NCBI GenBank assembly: GCA_040394475.1
Contig: JBEBSD010000015.1
Location: 33,084-97,083, forward strand
From: JBEBSD01 sp040394475
GTDB taxonomy: Bacteria; Bacteroidota; Bacteroidia; Cytophagales; Spirosomataceae
Direction: 5' to 3'
Length of the DNA stretch: 64,000 bases
Made by a program: the position numbers and the translations under genes. The notes below the pieces were generated by a model. It worked only from the letters and a program-made list of their open reading frames with translations. It was not told the origin of the DNA and did no database searches. This document shows positions 1 through 9,470 of the stretch, piece by piece; position 1 is the stretch's first letter, and every line of letters starts with the position of its first letter.

Positions 1-1301
1 GTATCACCCAATATCCACTGTAACATATGGAGCAACTGGGCGCCTTTGTAGTAACTCAGTCTTGAGCTGAAAATCCGGGCGGAACTGGTGACATCATCCA
101 CCTTTACACTTCCTCCCAGATCGCTGGAGGTACCGGTAATAAGGCTAATGGCATTTTGTCTCCTGGTAAGCGCATTTCCCGGATTGCTGTGATCCAGGTA
201 CAAATTGGTCAGGTAGGCAGCAAAGCCTTCGTTCAGCCAGATGTCTTCCCAGCTTCCGCAGGTAATTTTATTTCCGAACCACTGATGAGCCAGTTCGTGG
301 GCCACCAGGGTCGTGCCCATATTGACCATAAACGAATTCGTCTGGTGCTCCATACCGCCGCTCCATCCAAATTGGGTGTGGCCGTATTTTTCTTCAAGAA
401 AGGGATAAGACCCGAACTTGTCACTGAAAAAGGCCATCATGTCGCCGGTCAGTGCAGCGCCGTCGGTAAAAGTGGTTTCACTTTGCGGATAATAGTAGGT
501 CTCCATGAGGATAGACTCGCCCGCGACGTCAAAATGGGTTTGGTGTACCCCGTAATTTGTAAGGGCAAAGGCTACCAGGTAACTGGCAATGGGGTATTTG
601 TGTTTCCAATGGGTGACCGTATAGGAACCGTCCGGGATTTCGGATTGCAGGAGGCCGTTGGAGGAAGCCCGGTAGGTTACCGGCGCGGACTCCCCGACCG
701 CAAAATGAGTGGGATGTTTCAGGAAAATATCGATGGAATCGGCTTTGTCCTCGAGCCCGTTTTTACAGGGCCACCAGTCGCGGCTCCCGAACGGCTCACT
801 CAGGGTCCACATCGCCGGAACGGCAGGGGTCCCCTGGGTGGTACTCACAAAAATACGAGGTTCCGGACTGGTGGGCGGTACCCCGCTGTAGACAATACGA
901 ACGGAATCCTCGTTCCCGGGCTGCAGGGGCTGCGGCAACGTAATCTGCACCTGGTGGCTGGTATGTATAAAAGGAAGCGGGACGCCGTTGGAAAAAACAG
1001 CGGCAACGGTCAAGGCATCGTTCAGGTCGAGTACGATCTGATCGGAGGCCTGCAGCATGGTGAAATGGGTTGTCACCTGTCCGGCGATACTTCTGACGGC
1101 CGGGTCGACATTCCATTCGGCGCGATAGTAGGTTACGTCGAAATGAGAAGCCGAATGCATGCCGGCAACCCGGGCCAGCCTGGCATGGCGGGCGCCTTCC
1201 ATTTCGGCAATTTCATCATGGACGCCTTTGCAAAGAGGTTCCTGGCCGCTGGCGTCCGGGATTAAGAGTACTAAAAGCAAGGGAAGGTATTTCAGGATCA
1301 T
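1..1301 (-). CDS. M1 family metallopeptidase (aminopeptidase N-like), 3' end outside window
   Basis: A secreted zinc aminopeptidase that trims N-terminal residues from peptides. The frame is open from an ATG at 1301 to the window edge, giving 433 residues; the C-terminus is missing. Residues 1-19 form a signal peptide (MILKYLPLLLVLLIPDASG). The zinc site HELAHQ starts at residue 335 (ligands His335 and His339, Glu336 catalytic), with the third ligand Glu358 in WLNEGFA. The substrate loop reads GGMEHQ where the classical family has GAMEN; as far as known this variant occurs in Bacteroidota homologues. The large ORF on the opposite strand at 156-1265 is a shadow of this gene. Whether a C-terminal sorting domain follows cannot be seen. 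Family assignment is firm, substrate unknown. Confidence 0.93.
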   Translation of the reverse strand, partial: MILKYLPLLLVLLIPDASGQEPLCKGVHDEIAEMEGARHARLARVAGMHSASHFDVTYYRAEWNVDPAVRSIAGQVTTHFTMLQASDQIVLDLNDALTVAAVFSNGVPLPFIHTSHQVQITLPQPLQPGNEDSVRIVYSGVPPTSPEPRIFVSTTQGTPAVPAMWTLSEPFGSRDWWPCKNGLEDKADSIDIFLKHPTHFAVGESAPVTYRASSNGLLQSEIPDGSYTVTHWKHKYPIASYLVAFALTNYGVHQTHFDVAGESILMETYYYPQSETTFTDGAALTGDMMAFFSDKFGSYPFLEEKYGHTQFGWSGGMEHQTNSFMVNMGTTLVAHELAHQWFGNKITCGSWEDIWLNEGFAAYLTNLYLDHSNPGNALTRRQNAISLITGTSSDLGGSVKVDDVTSSARIFSSRLSYYKGAQLLHMLQWILGD

Positions 1302-1445
1302 AGGATGATGCGTATAAGAAGTCCTCAGCCGGGTAATTGTCATCCCGGCGCCATCCAGGTGCCGGGAACATCTCTACGAAATTAATAAAAGGAAGAATGG
1401 ATTCCGACAAGGCCAGGGAAATTCCCGGAAACCGGTACCCGCAGG

Positions 1446-2258
1446 TTAAAGCAAAGCAACCTCTCTGACCACTTCTTCCAGTATTTCCAGTACCCCGCCC
1501 TCGTCATTGCTTTTGGCTATAAAGCGGGCTGCCTGCCGGATATCCGGATGTCCGTTGCTCATGGCGTAACTGAAATCGGCCTGAGCCATCATTTCCAGGT
1601 CGTTGAGGAAATCGCCGAATACCATCGTGGCAGCCTTACTGATCCCGAGCCGGTCCTGCAGCATTGCAATGGCATTTCCTTTATGCGCTTTTTTGTCAGA
1701 AATATCCAGCCAGATACGGGCAGATACTTTCACCTGGCAGGTAGCGTGCAGGTGTTTAAAATGAGGGTAACTGTTGCTTTCGGAGCCGGTCAGGTCGCAA
1801 ATCGTGAATTTCAGAATATCATCGTCGGTTACCGTATCCAGGTTATGCACTACTTTATATTGTTCAAAGTAAAGCCGGAGGTGTTCCATAAATTCCGGGG
1901 CGTCATTCTCGACGTATGCATATTTTTTTCCGCATAGTACCAGGTTTGCATGGGGGATTGTCCTTCCGATGGTTACCAGTTCCTGTACCATCTGCCTGCT
2001 GAGTGCCTGCACATGCAGTTCCCGACCCTGGTGCACGACATAACTGCCGTTTTCTGCAACGAAATAGAGCTGGTCTTCAATGGGCGCGAAGAGTTTTTTA
2101 AGGTTATAATACTGCCTGCCGCTGGCTGCAGCAAACTGGATACCCGACTGTTTCAGGGAGTCGAATAACGTAAAGAAATGAGGATCCAGCTCATGGCGGG
2201 AATTCAGCAAGGTCCCGTCCATGTCGGAGACGATTAATTTGATCTGGTTTTTATGCAT
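1446..2258 (-). CDS. Cof-type HAD-IIB family hydrolase
   Basis: A cytoplasmic sugar-phosphate or FMN-type phosphatase of the haloacid dehalogenase superfamily, 270 residues, the normal length for Cof/YbjI-like enzymes. Motif I is SDMDGT (Asp12 nucleophile, Asp14 acid/base), motif II is AASGR, the motif III lysine is in AHKGNAI, and motif IV is GDFLND. The C2-type cap lies between motifs II and III. It starts about 90 bp downstream of the flippase-like gene on the same strand and may be cotranscribed with it. The substrate cannot be read from sequence. Confidence 0.9.
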   Translation of the reverse strand: MHKNQIKLIVSDMDGTLLNSRHELDPHFFTLFDSLKQSGIQFAAASGRQYYNLKKLFAPIEDQLYFVAENGSYVVHQGRELHVQALSRQMVQELVTIGRTIPHANLVLCGKKYAYVENDAPEFMEHLRLYFEQYKVVHNLDTVTDDDILKFTICDLTGSESNSYPHFKHLHATCQVKVSARIWLDISDKKAHKGNAIAMLQDRLGISKAATMVFGDFLNDLEMMAQADFSYAMSNGHPDIRQAARFIAKSNDEGGVLEILEEVVREVALL

Positions 2259-2347
2259 GACTGCGTGTTGCTTTTCAAGGTTATTTGGACCGGCACCGTA
2301 TAAAGCGCCCGTAGAGATTTTCAGCAGGGAAAGGTAAAAAGATGGGG

Positions 2348-3361
2348 TTACTCCCGAACGATGGCTTCCGGCTTTGCCGACCGGTCTTTTTGCAACAGGA
2401 CCAGTAGAAAAGCAACGGCCCCGGCTCCCAGCATCAGCAGCATTTGGGTACCGTGGACAAAGGTTGCCAGGGTAATGCCGTCTTGCTGGGTCAGTCCGTA
2501 GAGAATCATCACATTGCCTACGAGTAAATGATAGGCCCCGATGCCCCCCTGGGTGGGAGCGGTCATCCCGACAGCGCCGATGGCCAGTAACGTCAACCCG
2601 GCCAGCAGTCCGAGACCGGAAGTTTCCGGAATACAGAAAAACAGGACATAGGAACTAAAGAAATAACACACCCAAATGGCAACAGTACTGGCAATGAACA
2701 GCAAAGGGCTTTCCAGGTTACGGACGCTTAACAACCCACTGATCATCCCTTTGATAAACAGGGCGATTTTAGCAACAGGGCCATTGGACAGCAGTTTCGC
2801 CTGAAGAGATGGGTTCCGGGCGATGTATACCGCTATGAGACCAACCACGGTAAGGGCGCCCAGCAGCAGTGCCGGCAGCCAGTAGGAATTTCCACCGGCG
2901 AACCGGTCGCCTGCCAAATCTGTGAAAAATGCATTCAGACGGTCGAATTCGAGCATGAAGTTGAGCACCATCAGCACCAGGAGCGTGATGACATCGAAAA
3001 TCCGCTCGGCCACTACAGTGCCCAGGCTCTGGTTGACCGGGATTTTCGTGACCTTATACAAGGTGCCGCAACGGGTGACTTCCCCCATTCTGGGTAGGAT
3101 ATAATTGGCAAAATACCCGGTCAGCAGGCTGATAAAGCTTTCGTAAACCGTTGGCGTGAACCCGAGTGGTCGCAGCAGCATCTGCCAGCGCCAGGCACGA
3201 AACCAGTGGGCCAGCAAGGTCAGGGCAGAAGAAACGGCTATCCATCTCCAGTCTGCATGGGCCATGCGGTTCATCATGGAAGCCAGGTCAATATCTTTAA
3301 AGACGAACCAAAGCAGGCCGCCCGCCAGCAGGAGTGGGATCAGGTAACGGAGTAATTTCAT
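2348..3361 (-). CDS. Lysylphosphatidylglycerol synthase TM-region / flippase-like membrane protein
   Basis: An integral inner-membrane protein of 337 residues with about eight hydrophobic segments. It matches the UPF0104/AglD-like family, which is homologous to the flippase half of MprF. Visible marks are the N-terminal segment LIPLLLAGGLLWFVFKDIDL, the motif YFANYILPRMGEVTR near residue 90, and the conserved glycine-rich stretch TAPTQGGIGAYHLLVG near residue 270. There is no aminoacyl-transferase domain, so it is not a full MprF. The family is thought to move or bind lipid-linked substrates; the actual substrate is unknown. A HAD hydrolase follows on the same strand. Confidence 0.85.
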   Translation of the reverse strand: MKLLRYLIPLLLAGGLLWFVFKDIDLASMMNRMAHADWRWIAVSSALTLLAHWFRAWRWQMLLRPLGFTPTVYESFISLLTGYFANYILPRMGEVTRCGTLYKVTKIPVNQSLGTVVAERIFDVITLLVLMVLNFMLEFDRLNAFFTDLAGDRFAGGNSYWLPALLLGALTVVGLIAVYIARNPSLQAKLLSNGPVAKIALFIKGMISGLLSVRNLESPLLFIASTVAIWVCYFFSSYVLFFCIPETSGLGLLAGLTLLAIGAVGMTAPTQGGIGAYHLLVGNVMILYGLTQQDGITLATFVHGTQMLLMLGAGAVAFLLVLLQKDRSAKPEAIVRE

Positions 3362-3446
3362 TTTGCTCTTTATATTTCAGGAACCGGCAATAGCATTTCA
3401 GGAACCGGCTCCGCCGGCAAATAACGGCAGATTGTCTGGTTAATTC

Positions 3447-3480
3447 AAAAAAAAAGCCCCTTCCCGTAAAGAAAGAGGCC
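3447..3480 (-). terminator. Intrinsic terminator of the azurin gene
   Basis: On the minus strand a 9-bp stem with two G-T pairs (GCCTCTTTC with GGGAAGGGGC), a short loop and nine T residues follow the azurin stop codon by about 20 bp. Confidence 0.8.
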
Positions 3481-3500
3481 TGGTTCGAAAATCGTCGGAT

Positions 3501-3977
3501 TTACTCCACAATCAACTTGCCCTGCATTAAGGCATAATGCCCGGGGAAGCTGCAAATATAGGTGTACGTTCCCTTTTTAGGGGCTTTGAATTCGACGGTT
3601 GTTGTTTCACCCCCACCGATCATATTGGTATGGGCAATGATTTTAGAAGCTTCGCTTTTCGGAATGTATTCGGTGTCACGTGCCTGTGCAGCTTTTGCTC
3701 CGAAGGCAGCGACGTCAGTTCCTTGAGCTAGCAACACAAAGTTGTGCCCCATGGCGGCTTTCGCAAGTTTCCCGGTATGTTTTAAGGTAAGTACTACGGT
3801 TTCTCCTGCTTTAACTTTCAATTCTTTCTTATCGAATTGCATGGCATCAGTTCCCGCCAAAGCCAACTGGGTCTTTTTGACCGGTGCTTTGGTGTTTTTG
3901 GTTTGCGCGTTTGAGTAAGAGGACAGGCCCAAAAATGCAAAGGCAGTAGCGGCTAGAAATAAACGAAATTTTGACAT
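3501..3977 (-). CDS. azu: Azurin, periplasmic blue copper protein
   Basis: A type-1 copper electron carrier exported to the periplasm. I chose the ATG at 3977 (158 residues) over an upstream ATG at 4022, because it starts a clean signal peptide MSKFRLFLAATAFAFLGL ending near SNAQ. The copper ligands are all present: His78 in MGHNFVL, Cys142 and His147 in CSFPGH, and axial Met151, with the standard Cys-x4-His-x3-Met spacing. It stands alone with its own terminator. Redox partners are not in the window. A plain AT-rich leader with no Shine-Dalgarno site precedes the start. Confidence 0.94.
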   Translation of the reverse strand: MSKFRLFLAATAFAFLGLSSYSNAQTKNTKAPVKKTQLALAGTDAMQFDKKELKVKAGETVVLTLKHTGKLAKAAMGHNFVLLAQGTDVAAFGAKAAQARDTEYIPKSEASKIIAHTNMIGGGETTTVEFKAPKKGTYTYICSFPGHYALMQGKLIVE

Positions 3978-4068
3978 TTTTTTACTTAAATAAATTTTGA
4001 AAATTTTACTGCTAAATAACACATAGATTGTTATAAAACCAAACTAAAATATAGACAGGCCAGATTCA

Positions 4069-5049
4069 TTAAGGTTTAACCAGTAGTGAAAAAGAATTGA
4101 AAGAAGCAAAGACCCCGAGCCCGCCGGTAACGTTGCTGAATACCGGTGCCGGCTCGGCAAAAGGGTTGTCGGAATCAGCGCGCCGTTCGATGGACTGATG
4201 ATAGCGATAGTAGTTTTCGTCGGTACGCAACAGCTCCAGCCGGATGCGTTCTACCCGGTTATTAGCCTTCGCATATACGATGCCGTTGGGGGTCAGAACG
4301 GAATTGACAATATGGAAGACGGCTTTTCCCCGTGAGGTAGTCATTTCCTGGCCATCCTGATGGGTGTCCTGCTGGAACTCTCCCCTTGAAAACGTATTGT
4401 CCCAATGAAACCGGCTTAGATTGGAGACCCTGTGTTCCAGGAGCTCCCCTTGTTCATCTGTTTCGAAAAGGGTGGTCTGCAACATTACAGAGGCGCTCGT
4501 GCGGTAAAAATCGGGGGCGCCCGGCAGGTCCTTCCAGGTATAGCGGATGATCAGGGCCGTGTCATGACGGCTGTACGGGCCGTAGATATTGGTATACATG
4601 GTATCCAGTTGATAACTGGTAATCGGTACAGCGGCCCGGGGAACGGTTGTGGTGGCTTCGGCTGTCCGGTCGCCCTCGGTAACGGTAAGAAAGTAAGTGC
4701 CGCCTTCGAGGATAGGGAATTCCTGAGCCTTGACGGTATAGTGCAGGTTTGAGGTATCGTATTGAAGCCGGACCTGTCGCGACCCGTCGGAAAGAATAAC
4801 CCGGGCATTGGAAAGAGAGCCCGCTACATAATCGGTTCCGGTAAAGTAGGGAGCCGATTCCGAGACCCAAACGCGCAGCAAGGTGTCCTGAGGAGCAATA
4901 AAAGACTGGACGACCAGCTTGGAAGCAGCTCCGGGGAGCTGGGATTGGGGAACGGTGGTGATGAGACTGTCGCAGGAAACACAGCCTGCCCAGGCAACAA
5001 CCAGGAAAAATTTATACAGGAAACCGGCGGCACGGGATGGCTTGAGCAT
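4069..5049 (-). CDS. DUF4249 domain-containing lipoprotein
   Basis: A 326-residue outer-membrane-associated lipoprotein of the Bacteroidota DUF4249 family. The start at 5049 is chosen because it gives a lipobox signal (VVAWAGCVSC) and begins 8 bp after the TonB receptor stop; the longer frame would run 33 codons into the receptor gene. The body is a beta-rich domain with typical family phrases such as KLVVQSFIAPQDTLLRVWVSES and TYFLTVTEG. DUF4249 proteins usually follow a TonB receptor and are presumed to be its surface-exposed partner, as in SusCD pairs. The ligand is unknown. Confidence 0.88.
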   Translation of the reverse strand: MLKPSRAAGFLYKFFLVVAWAGCVSCDSLITTVPQSQLPGAASKLVVQSFIAPQDTLLRVWVSESAPYFTGTDYVAGSLSNARVILSDGSRQVRLQYDTSNLHYTVKAQEFPILEGGTYFLTVTEGDRTAEATTTVPRAAVPITSYQLDTMYTNIYGPYSRHDTALIIRYTWKDLPGAPDFYRTSASVMLQTTLFETDEQGELLEHRVSNLSRFHWDNTFSRGEFQQDTHQDGQEMTTSRGKAVFHIVNSVLTPNGIVYAKANNRVERIRLELLRTDENYYRYHQSIERRADSDNPFAEPAPVFSNVTGGLGVFASFNSFSLLVKP

Positions 5050-5056
5050 GGCGGGA

Positions 5057-7438
5057 TCAGAATTTAAAACTGTAACTAATGGACGGGATAATCGGAAACA
5101 GCGAATAGCGTTTAAGAACATGCCGGTCGGTGCCATTTCGGGGATCACCTTCTACGTCGATATTATAGAAAAACGGATTCCTCCGGTTGTAGACATTGTA
5201 GGCGGAAATGTCCCAGGAGCGTTCGAACCTTTTTTTCTTCCGGACAAACTGGATGGAGAAATCGAGCCGGTGATAAGGTTCTGCCCGGAAGCCGTTTTTT
5301 TCACCGTATTCATTTACAAAAACACCCCAGCGATTCAGGTAATCGGCGCTTCGGGGGTCATGCCGTACGGCGTGGTAGGAAGCCAGCGGCAGGGTGAGTG
5401 CATTACCCGTTCCATAGACCCATACCGCCGACAAGTGGATCCGGTCGGTCAGCTGGTACATGCCCACCACAGAAATGTCATGCCGCCGGTCGTAACGAGG
5501 GAAGAAGGTCTTTCCGAAATTGAGTTCCGGAAATTTCCAGTAGGTCCATGACAGGGTATAGCCGACCCAGCCGGAAAGCTTTCCTGATTTCCGCTGGATC
5601 AGGAGCTCGGTTCCATACGACCAGCCTTTCCCGGAAGTGACGTTATTTTCCCAGCTCAGTTCGTTGGCGCCTTCTCCTTCTATGGAAAGGAAGGACGCGC
5701 CTTCCTTGTAGTTCAGGATATGGTCCATATGCTTGTGATAGCCTTCCAGCGTAATGGTAAGAGCAGGGCTAAGAAAGTCTTTGGCAAAGCCCGCCGCTAC
5801 CTGCCGGGATTGCTGCGGGCGGATTTTCCCGGTGGTGGGTACCCACAGATCCGTCGGCAGCCCCAGCCCGGTATTGGACAGCAGGTGCACATACTGGTTC
5901 ATCTGGGCGAAGGAAGCTTTGAAGGCCAGCCGGGGGGCGAGCTCGAAAGCTGCCGACACACGGGGTTCGGGGCGCAGGTAAGCGGCCGAATCCGTGCGGA
6001 AATGACTGAGGCGGATGCCGGTATTCAACCGCAGGCGTTCACCGGCCTGCCAGGTGTCTTCTATGTAAATGCCGGATTCATAGGTGTCGATGGGAATAAC
6101 CCGTTGGGTGATCGGAAGGTCGGTAAAGGCGCCGGAAACGGTGAGCGCCGATGGAATAAACCGATGCCGGATGACCTGCATCCCGAATTTAACTGCATGA
6201 CCGGTGCGGGGAAAGTAGTCGAAATCGGCTTTAATTCCCACATCTTTAATCAGGGAGTTGTACCGCAGGCTAAACTCCCTGGGAGATTCCGTACGGGCGT
6301 CTTCCAACGAATAATTGGAGATGCCGAAATTGAAATTACTGAAGATAAGGGAGGTGTTAGCAAACAGTTTCGGCGAAATCAAATGATTCCACCGGAGAGT
6401 GGCGGTGGTGTTTCCCCAATTCAGGCCCATGTGATGCTGACTGTCTGAGCCTTTCTCCCGTACATAAAACCGGTCTTTCCCAAAGTAGCCGCTGAGATAC
6501 AGTTTGTTCCTGGGGCCGAAATCGTAGTTGACTTTCGCATTCAGGTCATAGAAATAATAGCCCGGCATCACCTGCTCCTCCTGACGGCGCATTTCCCGTG
6601 CCAGAAAAGGCCGGGCCAGGATATCAATATAGGTCCGGCGTCCGGAAACCAGGAACGATGACCGGTCTTTTTTTAAGGGCCCCTCCAGGGTCAGGCGGGA
6701 AGCGATGAGACCGATACCGCCTTCTCCCTGCAGCTTTTCCTTACTGCCCTCCTTCATATTCATTTCAAGTACGGAAGAAAGACGGCCGCCAAAACGAGCG
6801 GGGAAGCCTCCTTTGGTCAACTCCACACTTTTAAGCGCGTCGCTGTTGAAGATGGAGAAAAAGCCGAACAGGTGATTCGCATTGTAGACAATGGCCTCAT
6901 CAAGCAGGATCAGGTTCTGGTCGGGGCCTCCGCCGCGGACGTACAGGCCGGACTGGCCCTCTGATCCCTTCTGGACACCCGGCATGAGCTGAAGTACTTT
7001 CAATACATCTTTTTCTCCAAGAAATGCCGGGATTTTCTTTACCTGGGCCACCGGGATTTCCAGTTTGCTCATCAGGGGTGTCTGGCTTTCCTGCGTTTTC
7101 TGCGACTTGTCGGTGATGACCACTTCTTCCAGCTCCGTACCCGCAATAAGTTCCATGTTGAGTTCGACGTTGGTTTGAAAGGCGATAACACGGGATTGCG
7201 GCTGAAAGGCAACAGCGGTGAAGAAGACCTCAATGGAGTCGGCGGCGGGAAGGGTCAGCGAATAAAAGCCGTAACTGTTGGTAAAGGTGCCGTAGGATGT
7301 TCCGGGAAGGTAAACGGCTATTCCGGGCAGCAGTTCACCGCTGCCTTTCTCTTTTACGAAACCGTTCAGTGTGGAAGTGCGCTGGGCATGGGCATTGAAA
7401 ACAAAAAAAAGGAAATACAGGAGTAAAGGACAGCGCAT
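5057..7438 (-). CDS. TonB-dependent receptor with carboxypeptidase-regulatory-like N-domain
   Basis: A 793-residue outer-membrane importer. After the signal peptide (MRCPLLLYFLFFVFNAHAQ) comes a beta-sandwich extension (residues about 24-110, GFVKEKGSGELLPGIAVYLPG), then the plug (VLQLMPGVQKGSEGQ, YVRGGGPDQNLILLDE) and a beta-barrel ending in an aromatic residue (SYSFKF). The ATG at 7438 is preferred over one at 7453 because it gives the better signal peptide. The DUF4249 lipoprotein gene starts 8 bp after its stop, so the two form an operon. Imported substrate unknown; iron complexes, peptides or oligosaccharides are all possible for this family. Confidence 0.93.
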   Translation of the reverse strand: MRCPLLLYFLFFVFNAHAQRTSTLNGFVKEKGSGELLPGIAVYLPGTSYGTFTNSYGFYSLTLPAADSIEVFFTAVAFQPQSRVIAFQTNVELNMELIAGTELEEVVITDKSQKTQESQTPLMSKLEIPVAQVKKIPAFLGEKDVLKVLQLMPGVQKGSEGQSGLYVRGGGPDQNLILLDEAIVYNANHLFGFFSIFNSDALKSVELTKGGFPARFGGRLSSVLEMNMKEGSKEKLQGEGGIGLIASRLTLEGPLKKDRSSFLVSGRRTYIDILARPFLAREMRRQEEQVMPGYYFYDLNAKVNYDFGPRNKLYLSGYFGKDRFYVREKGSDSQHHMGLNWGNTTATLRWNHLISPKLFANTSLIFSNFNFGISNYSLEDARTESPREFSLRYNSLIKDVGIKADFDYFPRTGHAVKFGMQVIRHRFIPSALTVSGAFTDLPITQRVIPIDTYESGIYIEDTWQAGERLRLNTGIRLSHFRTDSAAYLRPEPRVSAAFELAPRLAFKASFAQMNQYVHLLSNTGLGLPTDLWVPTTGKIRPQQSRQVAAGFAKDFLSPALTITLEGYHKHMDHILNYKEGASFLSIEGEGANELSWENNVTSGKGWSYGTELLIQRKSGKLSGWVGYTLSWTYWKFPELNFGKTFFPRYDRRHDISVVGMYQLTDRIHLSAVWVYGTGNALTLPLASYHAVRHDPRSADYLNRWGVFVNEYGEKNGFRAEPYHRLDFSIQFVRKKKRFERSWDISAYNVYNRRNPFFYNIDVEGDPRNGTDRHVLKRYSLFPIIPSISYSFKF

Positions 7439-7537
7439 AGGCTCCGGGTACAAGGGATGAGTAATCTGGAATACAGCTAACTAACGAAAACCGTTGCCGG
7501 TACTATATGAGAAACGGTTAATTTACCCGGTACAGAC

Positions 7538-7575
7538 CACAAAAAAGCCTCCAAAAGGCTTGGAGGCTTTTTTGT
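7538..7575. terminator. Bidirectional intrinsic terminator
   Basis: A perfect stem (AAAAAAGCCTCC with GGAGGCTTTTTT) with an A-rich and a T-rich shoulder lies 16 bp downstream of the ilvE stop codon (minus strand), in the gap between ilvE and the upstream region of the TonB receptor. Confidence 0.85.
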
Positions 7576-7590
7576 GCTTTTGATGCTGTA

Positions 7591-8658
7591 TCAGACTTTC
7601 AGCGTCCAGCCGAAAATGTCCTCCGCTTTACCCGTCCGGATTTCCGTCAGGAAGGCTTTTACCTTTTCCGGGAACGAGCTGGCGGTTAACAGCGGCAGCT
7701 CATAGTCAATGCCTTCGTAGGCAATATGGGAAAATGGCGAAACTACAGCAGCAGTGCCGGCGCCGAAGGCAGCATTCAGCCGCTCCTCTTTGATGGCCTC
7801 AATCACTTCCTGAACAGAAACCTGTCTTTCCTCCACGGTAATGCCCCAGTACTGGGCAATGGCAATGATGCTTTTGCGGGTCACCCCGTCGAGAATGGTG
7901 GTTGAAACGGCCGGTGTGACGAGCTTATTGTCAATCACGAACATGATGTTCATCGTTCCGGATTCTTCAATATAGAGATGCTCCTTCGCGTCGGTCCAGA
8001 TAAGCTGGTCATATCCCTGCTCCTGGGCAAGCCTGGCCGGGTACAGCGATGCCGCGTAGTTTCCTGCGCATTTGGCAGCGCCTACGCCGCCGGGTGCCGA
8101 ACGGATAAACTCTTTTTCCACTTTGACTTTTACCGGTTTGCTGTAGTAGGCGCCTACCGGACTGGTGAAAATGATGAAATAGTACGAATCCGAAGGCTTT
8201 ACCCCTATATAGGCGTCTGTGGCAAACATATACGGCCGTATGTAGAGCGATTTTTCTTCGCCGGCAGGCACCCATCCGGAATCCAGACGAAGCAACTCCA
8301 CCAATCCATCTATGAAAATTTCTTCAGGGACAGTCGGCATACACATCCGGGTGGCCGATTGATTGAACCGTTTCCAGTTATCAAACGGACGAAACACCAA
8401 CACTTCACCGGCTTCATTCTTATAAGCCTTCATGCCTTCGAAAATAGCCTGCCCGTAATGGAGGGCGGCGGTAGCCGGGCTGATGGACAGGTTGCCGTAG
8501 GGAATAATCTCCGCCTGGTTCCATTTCCCATCCTTATAATGGGCGCAAAGCATGTGATCCGAAATATTGCGTCCAAAAGTGAGGTTGGAAAAGTCAACTT
8601 CGTGTAGGCGGGAATGGGCAGTTCTCCTGACCTTAAATGGTGTTGTTTCAGTTGCCAT
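7591..8658 (-). CDS. ilvE: Branched-chain amino acid aminotransferase
   Basis: A fold-type IV PLP enzyme that interconverts leucine, isoleucine and valine with their 2-oxo acids. The start at 8658 (355 residues) is chosen because the extra nine residues of the longer frame are not conserved-looking. Family marks are HYGQAIFEGMKAYK, LYIRPYMFATDAYIGVKPS, the PLP-lysine region GGVGAAKCAGNYAASL, and EESGTMNIMFV. The length fits the long (type II) IlvE subgroup. It is monocistronic with its own terminator. Confidence 0.95.
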   Translation of the reverse strand: MATETTPFKVRRTAHSRLHEVDFSNLTFGRNISDHMLCAHYKDGKWNQAEIIPYGNLSISPATAALHYGQAIFEGMKAYKNEAGEVLVFRPFDNWKRFNQSATRMCMPTVPEEIFIDGLVELLRLDSGWVPAGEEKSLYIRPYMFATDAYIGVKPSDSYYFIIFTSPVGAYYSKPVKVKVEKEFIRSAPGGVGAAKCAGNYAASLYPARLAQEQGYDQLIWTDAKEHLYIEESGTMNIMFVIDNKLVTPAVSTTILDGVTRKSIIAIAQYWGITVEERQVSVQEVIEAIKEERLNAAFGAGTAAVVSPFSHIAYEGIDYELPLLTASSFPEKVKAFLTEIRTGKAEDIFGWTLKV

Positions 8659-8817
8659 AATTAGTTCATATAAAGTCTGTTGCACGCCAACAGGGCCGCT
8701 TCTTCCGAAAGCAGCTGCAATTTAGGAAAATTAATTTGTCTCTGAAAAATGTTTAGTGAAACAATATTTCTGAAAACGGTTGGTTTGCTGACCGGAAAAA
8801 GAGACCACACGGTTCGC

Positions 8818-9366
8818 TTACCGCCGGGGCGTCCAGGTAATTTCCTCCACCTGCAATTCTTTGCCCATCATCCGGCAGAGAATAAACAAATAGTCTGAAA
8901 GCCGGTTAAGGTACCGGATAATCAGTTCGGTGACGGGTTGTTCCTCATGCAGCCGGATTACCATACGCTCTGCTCTCCGGCAGACCGTCCGGGCCACATG
9001 GCCAAACGAAATGCTGGGGTGCCCTCCGGGCAGGATAAATTTCAGCAAAGGGGCCAGCCCGCTGTCCATCGCATCAATGGCTGCTTCCAGGAGGGTAACG
9101 TCGTCCCCGAGCAGGTCCGGAATCCGGGAAGAGGATTTTTCAGGCGCCAGCGCCAAATGGGCGCCGATGGTAAACAGGCGGTCCTGGATCTCTTTCAAAA
9201 GGGCTTGCCGGGAACGGTTGACCTCCTGGTCCCTGAGAAGGCCGATGTAGGAATTGAGCTCATCGATTGCGCCGTAGGCTTCAATCCGGAGCGCCGATTT
9301 GCTCACACGGATGCCGCCAATCAATGCCGTAGTGCCTTTGTCCCCGGTTTTGGTATAGATTTTCAT
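8818..9366 (-). CDS. PduO-type ATP:cob(I)alamin adenosyltransferase
   Basis: This cytoplasmic enzyme moves the 5'-deoxyadenosyl group of ATP to cob(I)alamin, making coenzyme B12. It has 182 residues. The N-terminal ATP-binding motif is KIYTKTGDKGTTAL, followed by RIEAYGAIDELNSYIG, and the C-terminal helical motifs are TVCRRAERMVI and LNRLSDYLF. It is the last gene of a minus-strand run behind kdgF, separated by a repeat-rich 105-bp gap. No B12-dependent enzyme or cobalamin riboswitch lies nearby, so it probably serves cobalamin salvage for enzymes encoded elsewhere. Confidence 0.95.
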   Translation of the reverse strand: MKIYTKTGDKGTTALIGGIRVSKSALRIEAYGAIDELNSYIGLLRDQEVNRSRQALLKEIQDRLFTIGAHLALAPEKSSSRIPDLLGDDVTLLEAAIDAMDSGLAPLLKFILPGGHPSISFGHVARTVCRRAERMVIRLHEEQPVTELIIRYLNRLSDYLFILCRMMGKELQVEEITWTPRR

Positions 9367-9370
9367 GGGG

Positions 9371-9437
9371 TAGGTATGAGGTTTTAGGTGTTAGCTGTTA
9401 GGTTATAGGTTTTAGGTGTTAGGTTGTAGGTGTTAGG
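9371..9437. repeat. Satellite-like short repeat (AGGTGTTAG / GGTTTTAGG words)
   Basis: About seven imperfect copies of a 9-10 bp word fill the gap between the kdgF stop and the adenosyltransferase start. The reverse-complement words (CTAACACCT, AAACCTAA) form a second array at 33916-33974. Confidence 0.75.
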
Positions 9438-9470
9438 ACGAGGTTTGTGGCTTTTGGGGTATTGATATCT

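Noticed and set aside
156..1265. Long plus-strand open frame of 369 codons
   Set aside because: It lies opposite the M1 peptidase, whose HELAHQ and NEGFA motifs and signal peptide are clear. The plus frame has no recognisable domain.
5720..6448. Plus-strand frame inside the TonB receptor
   Set aside because: Shadow of a well-supported receptor gene on the other strand.
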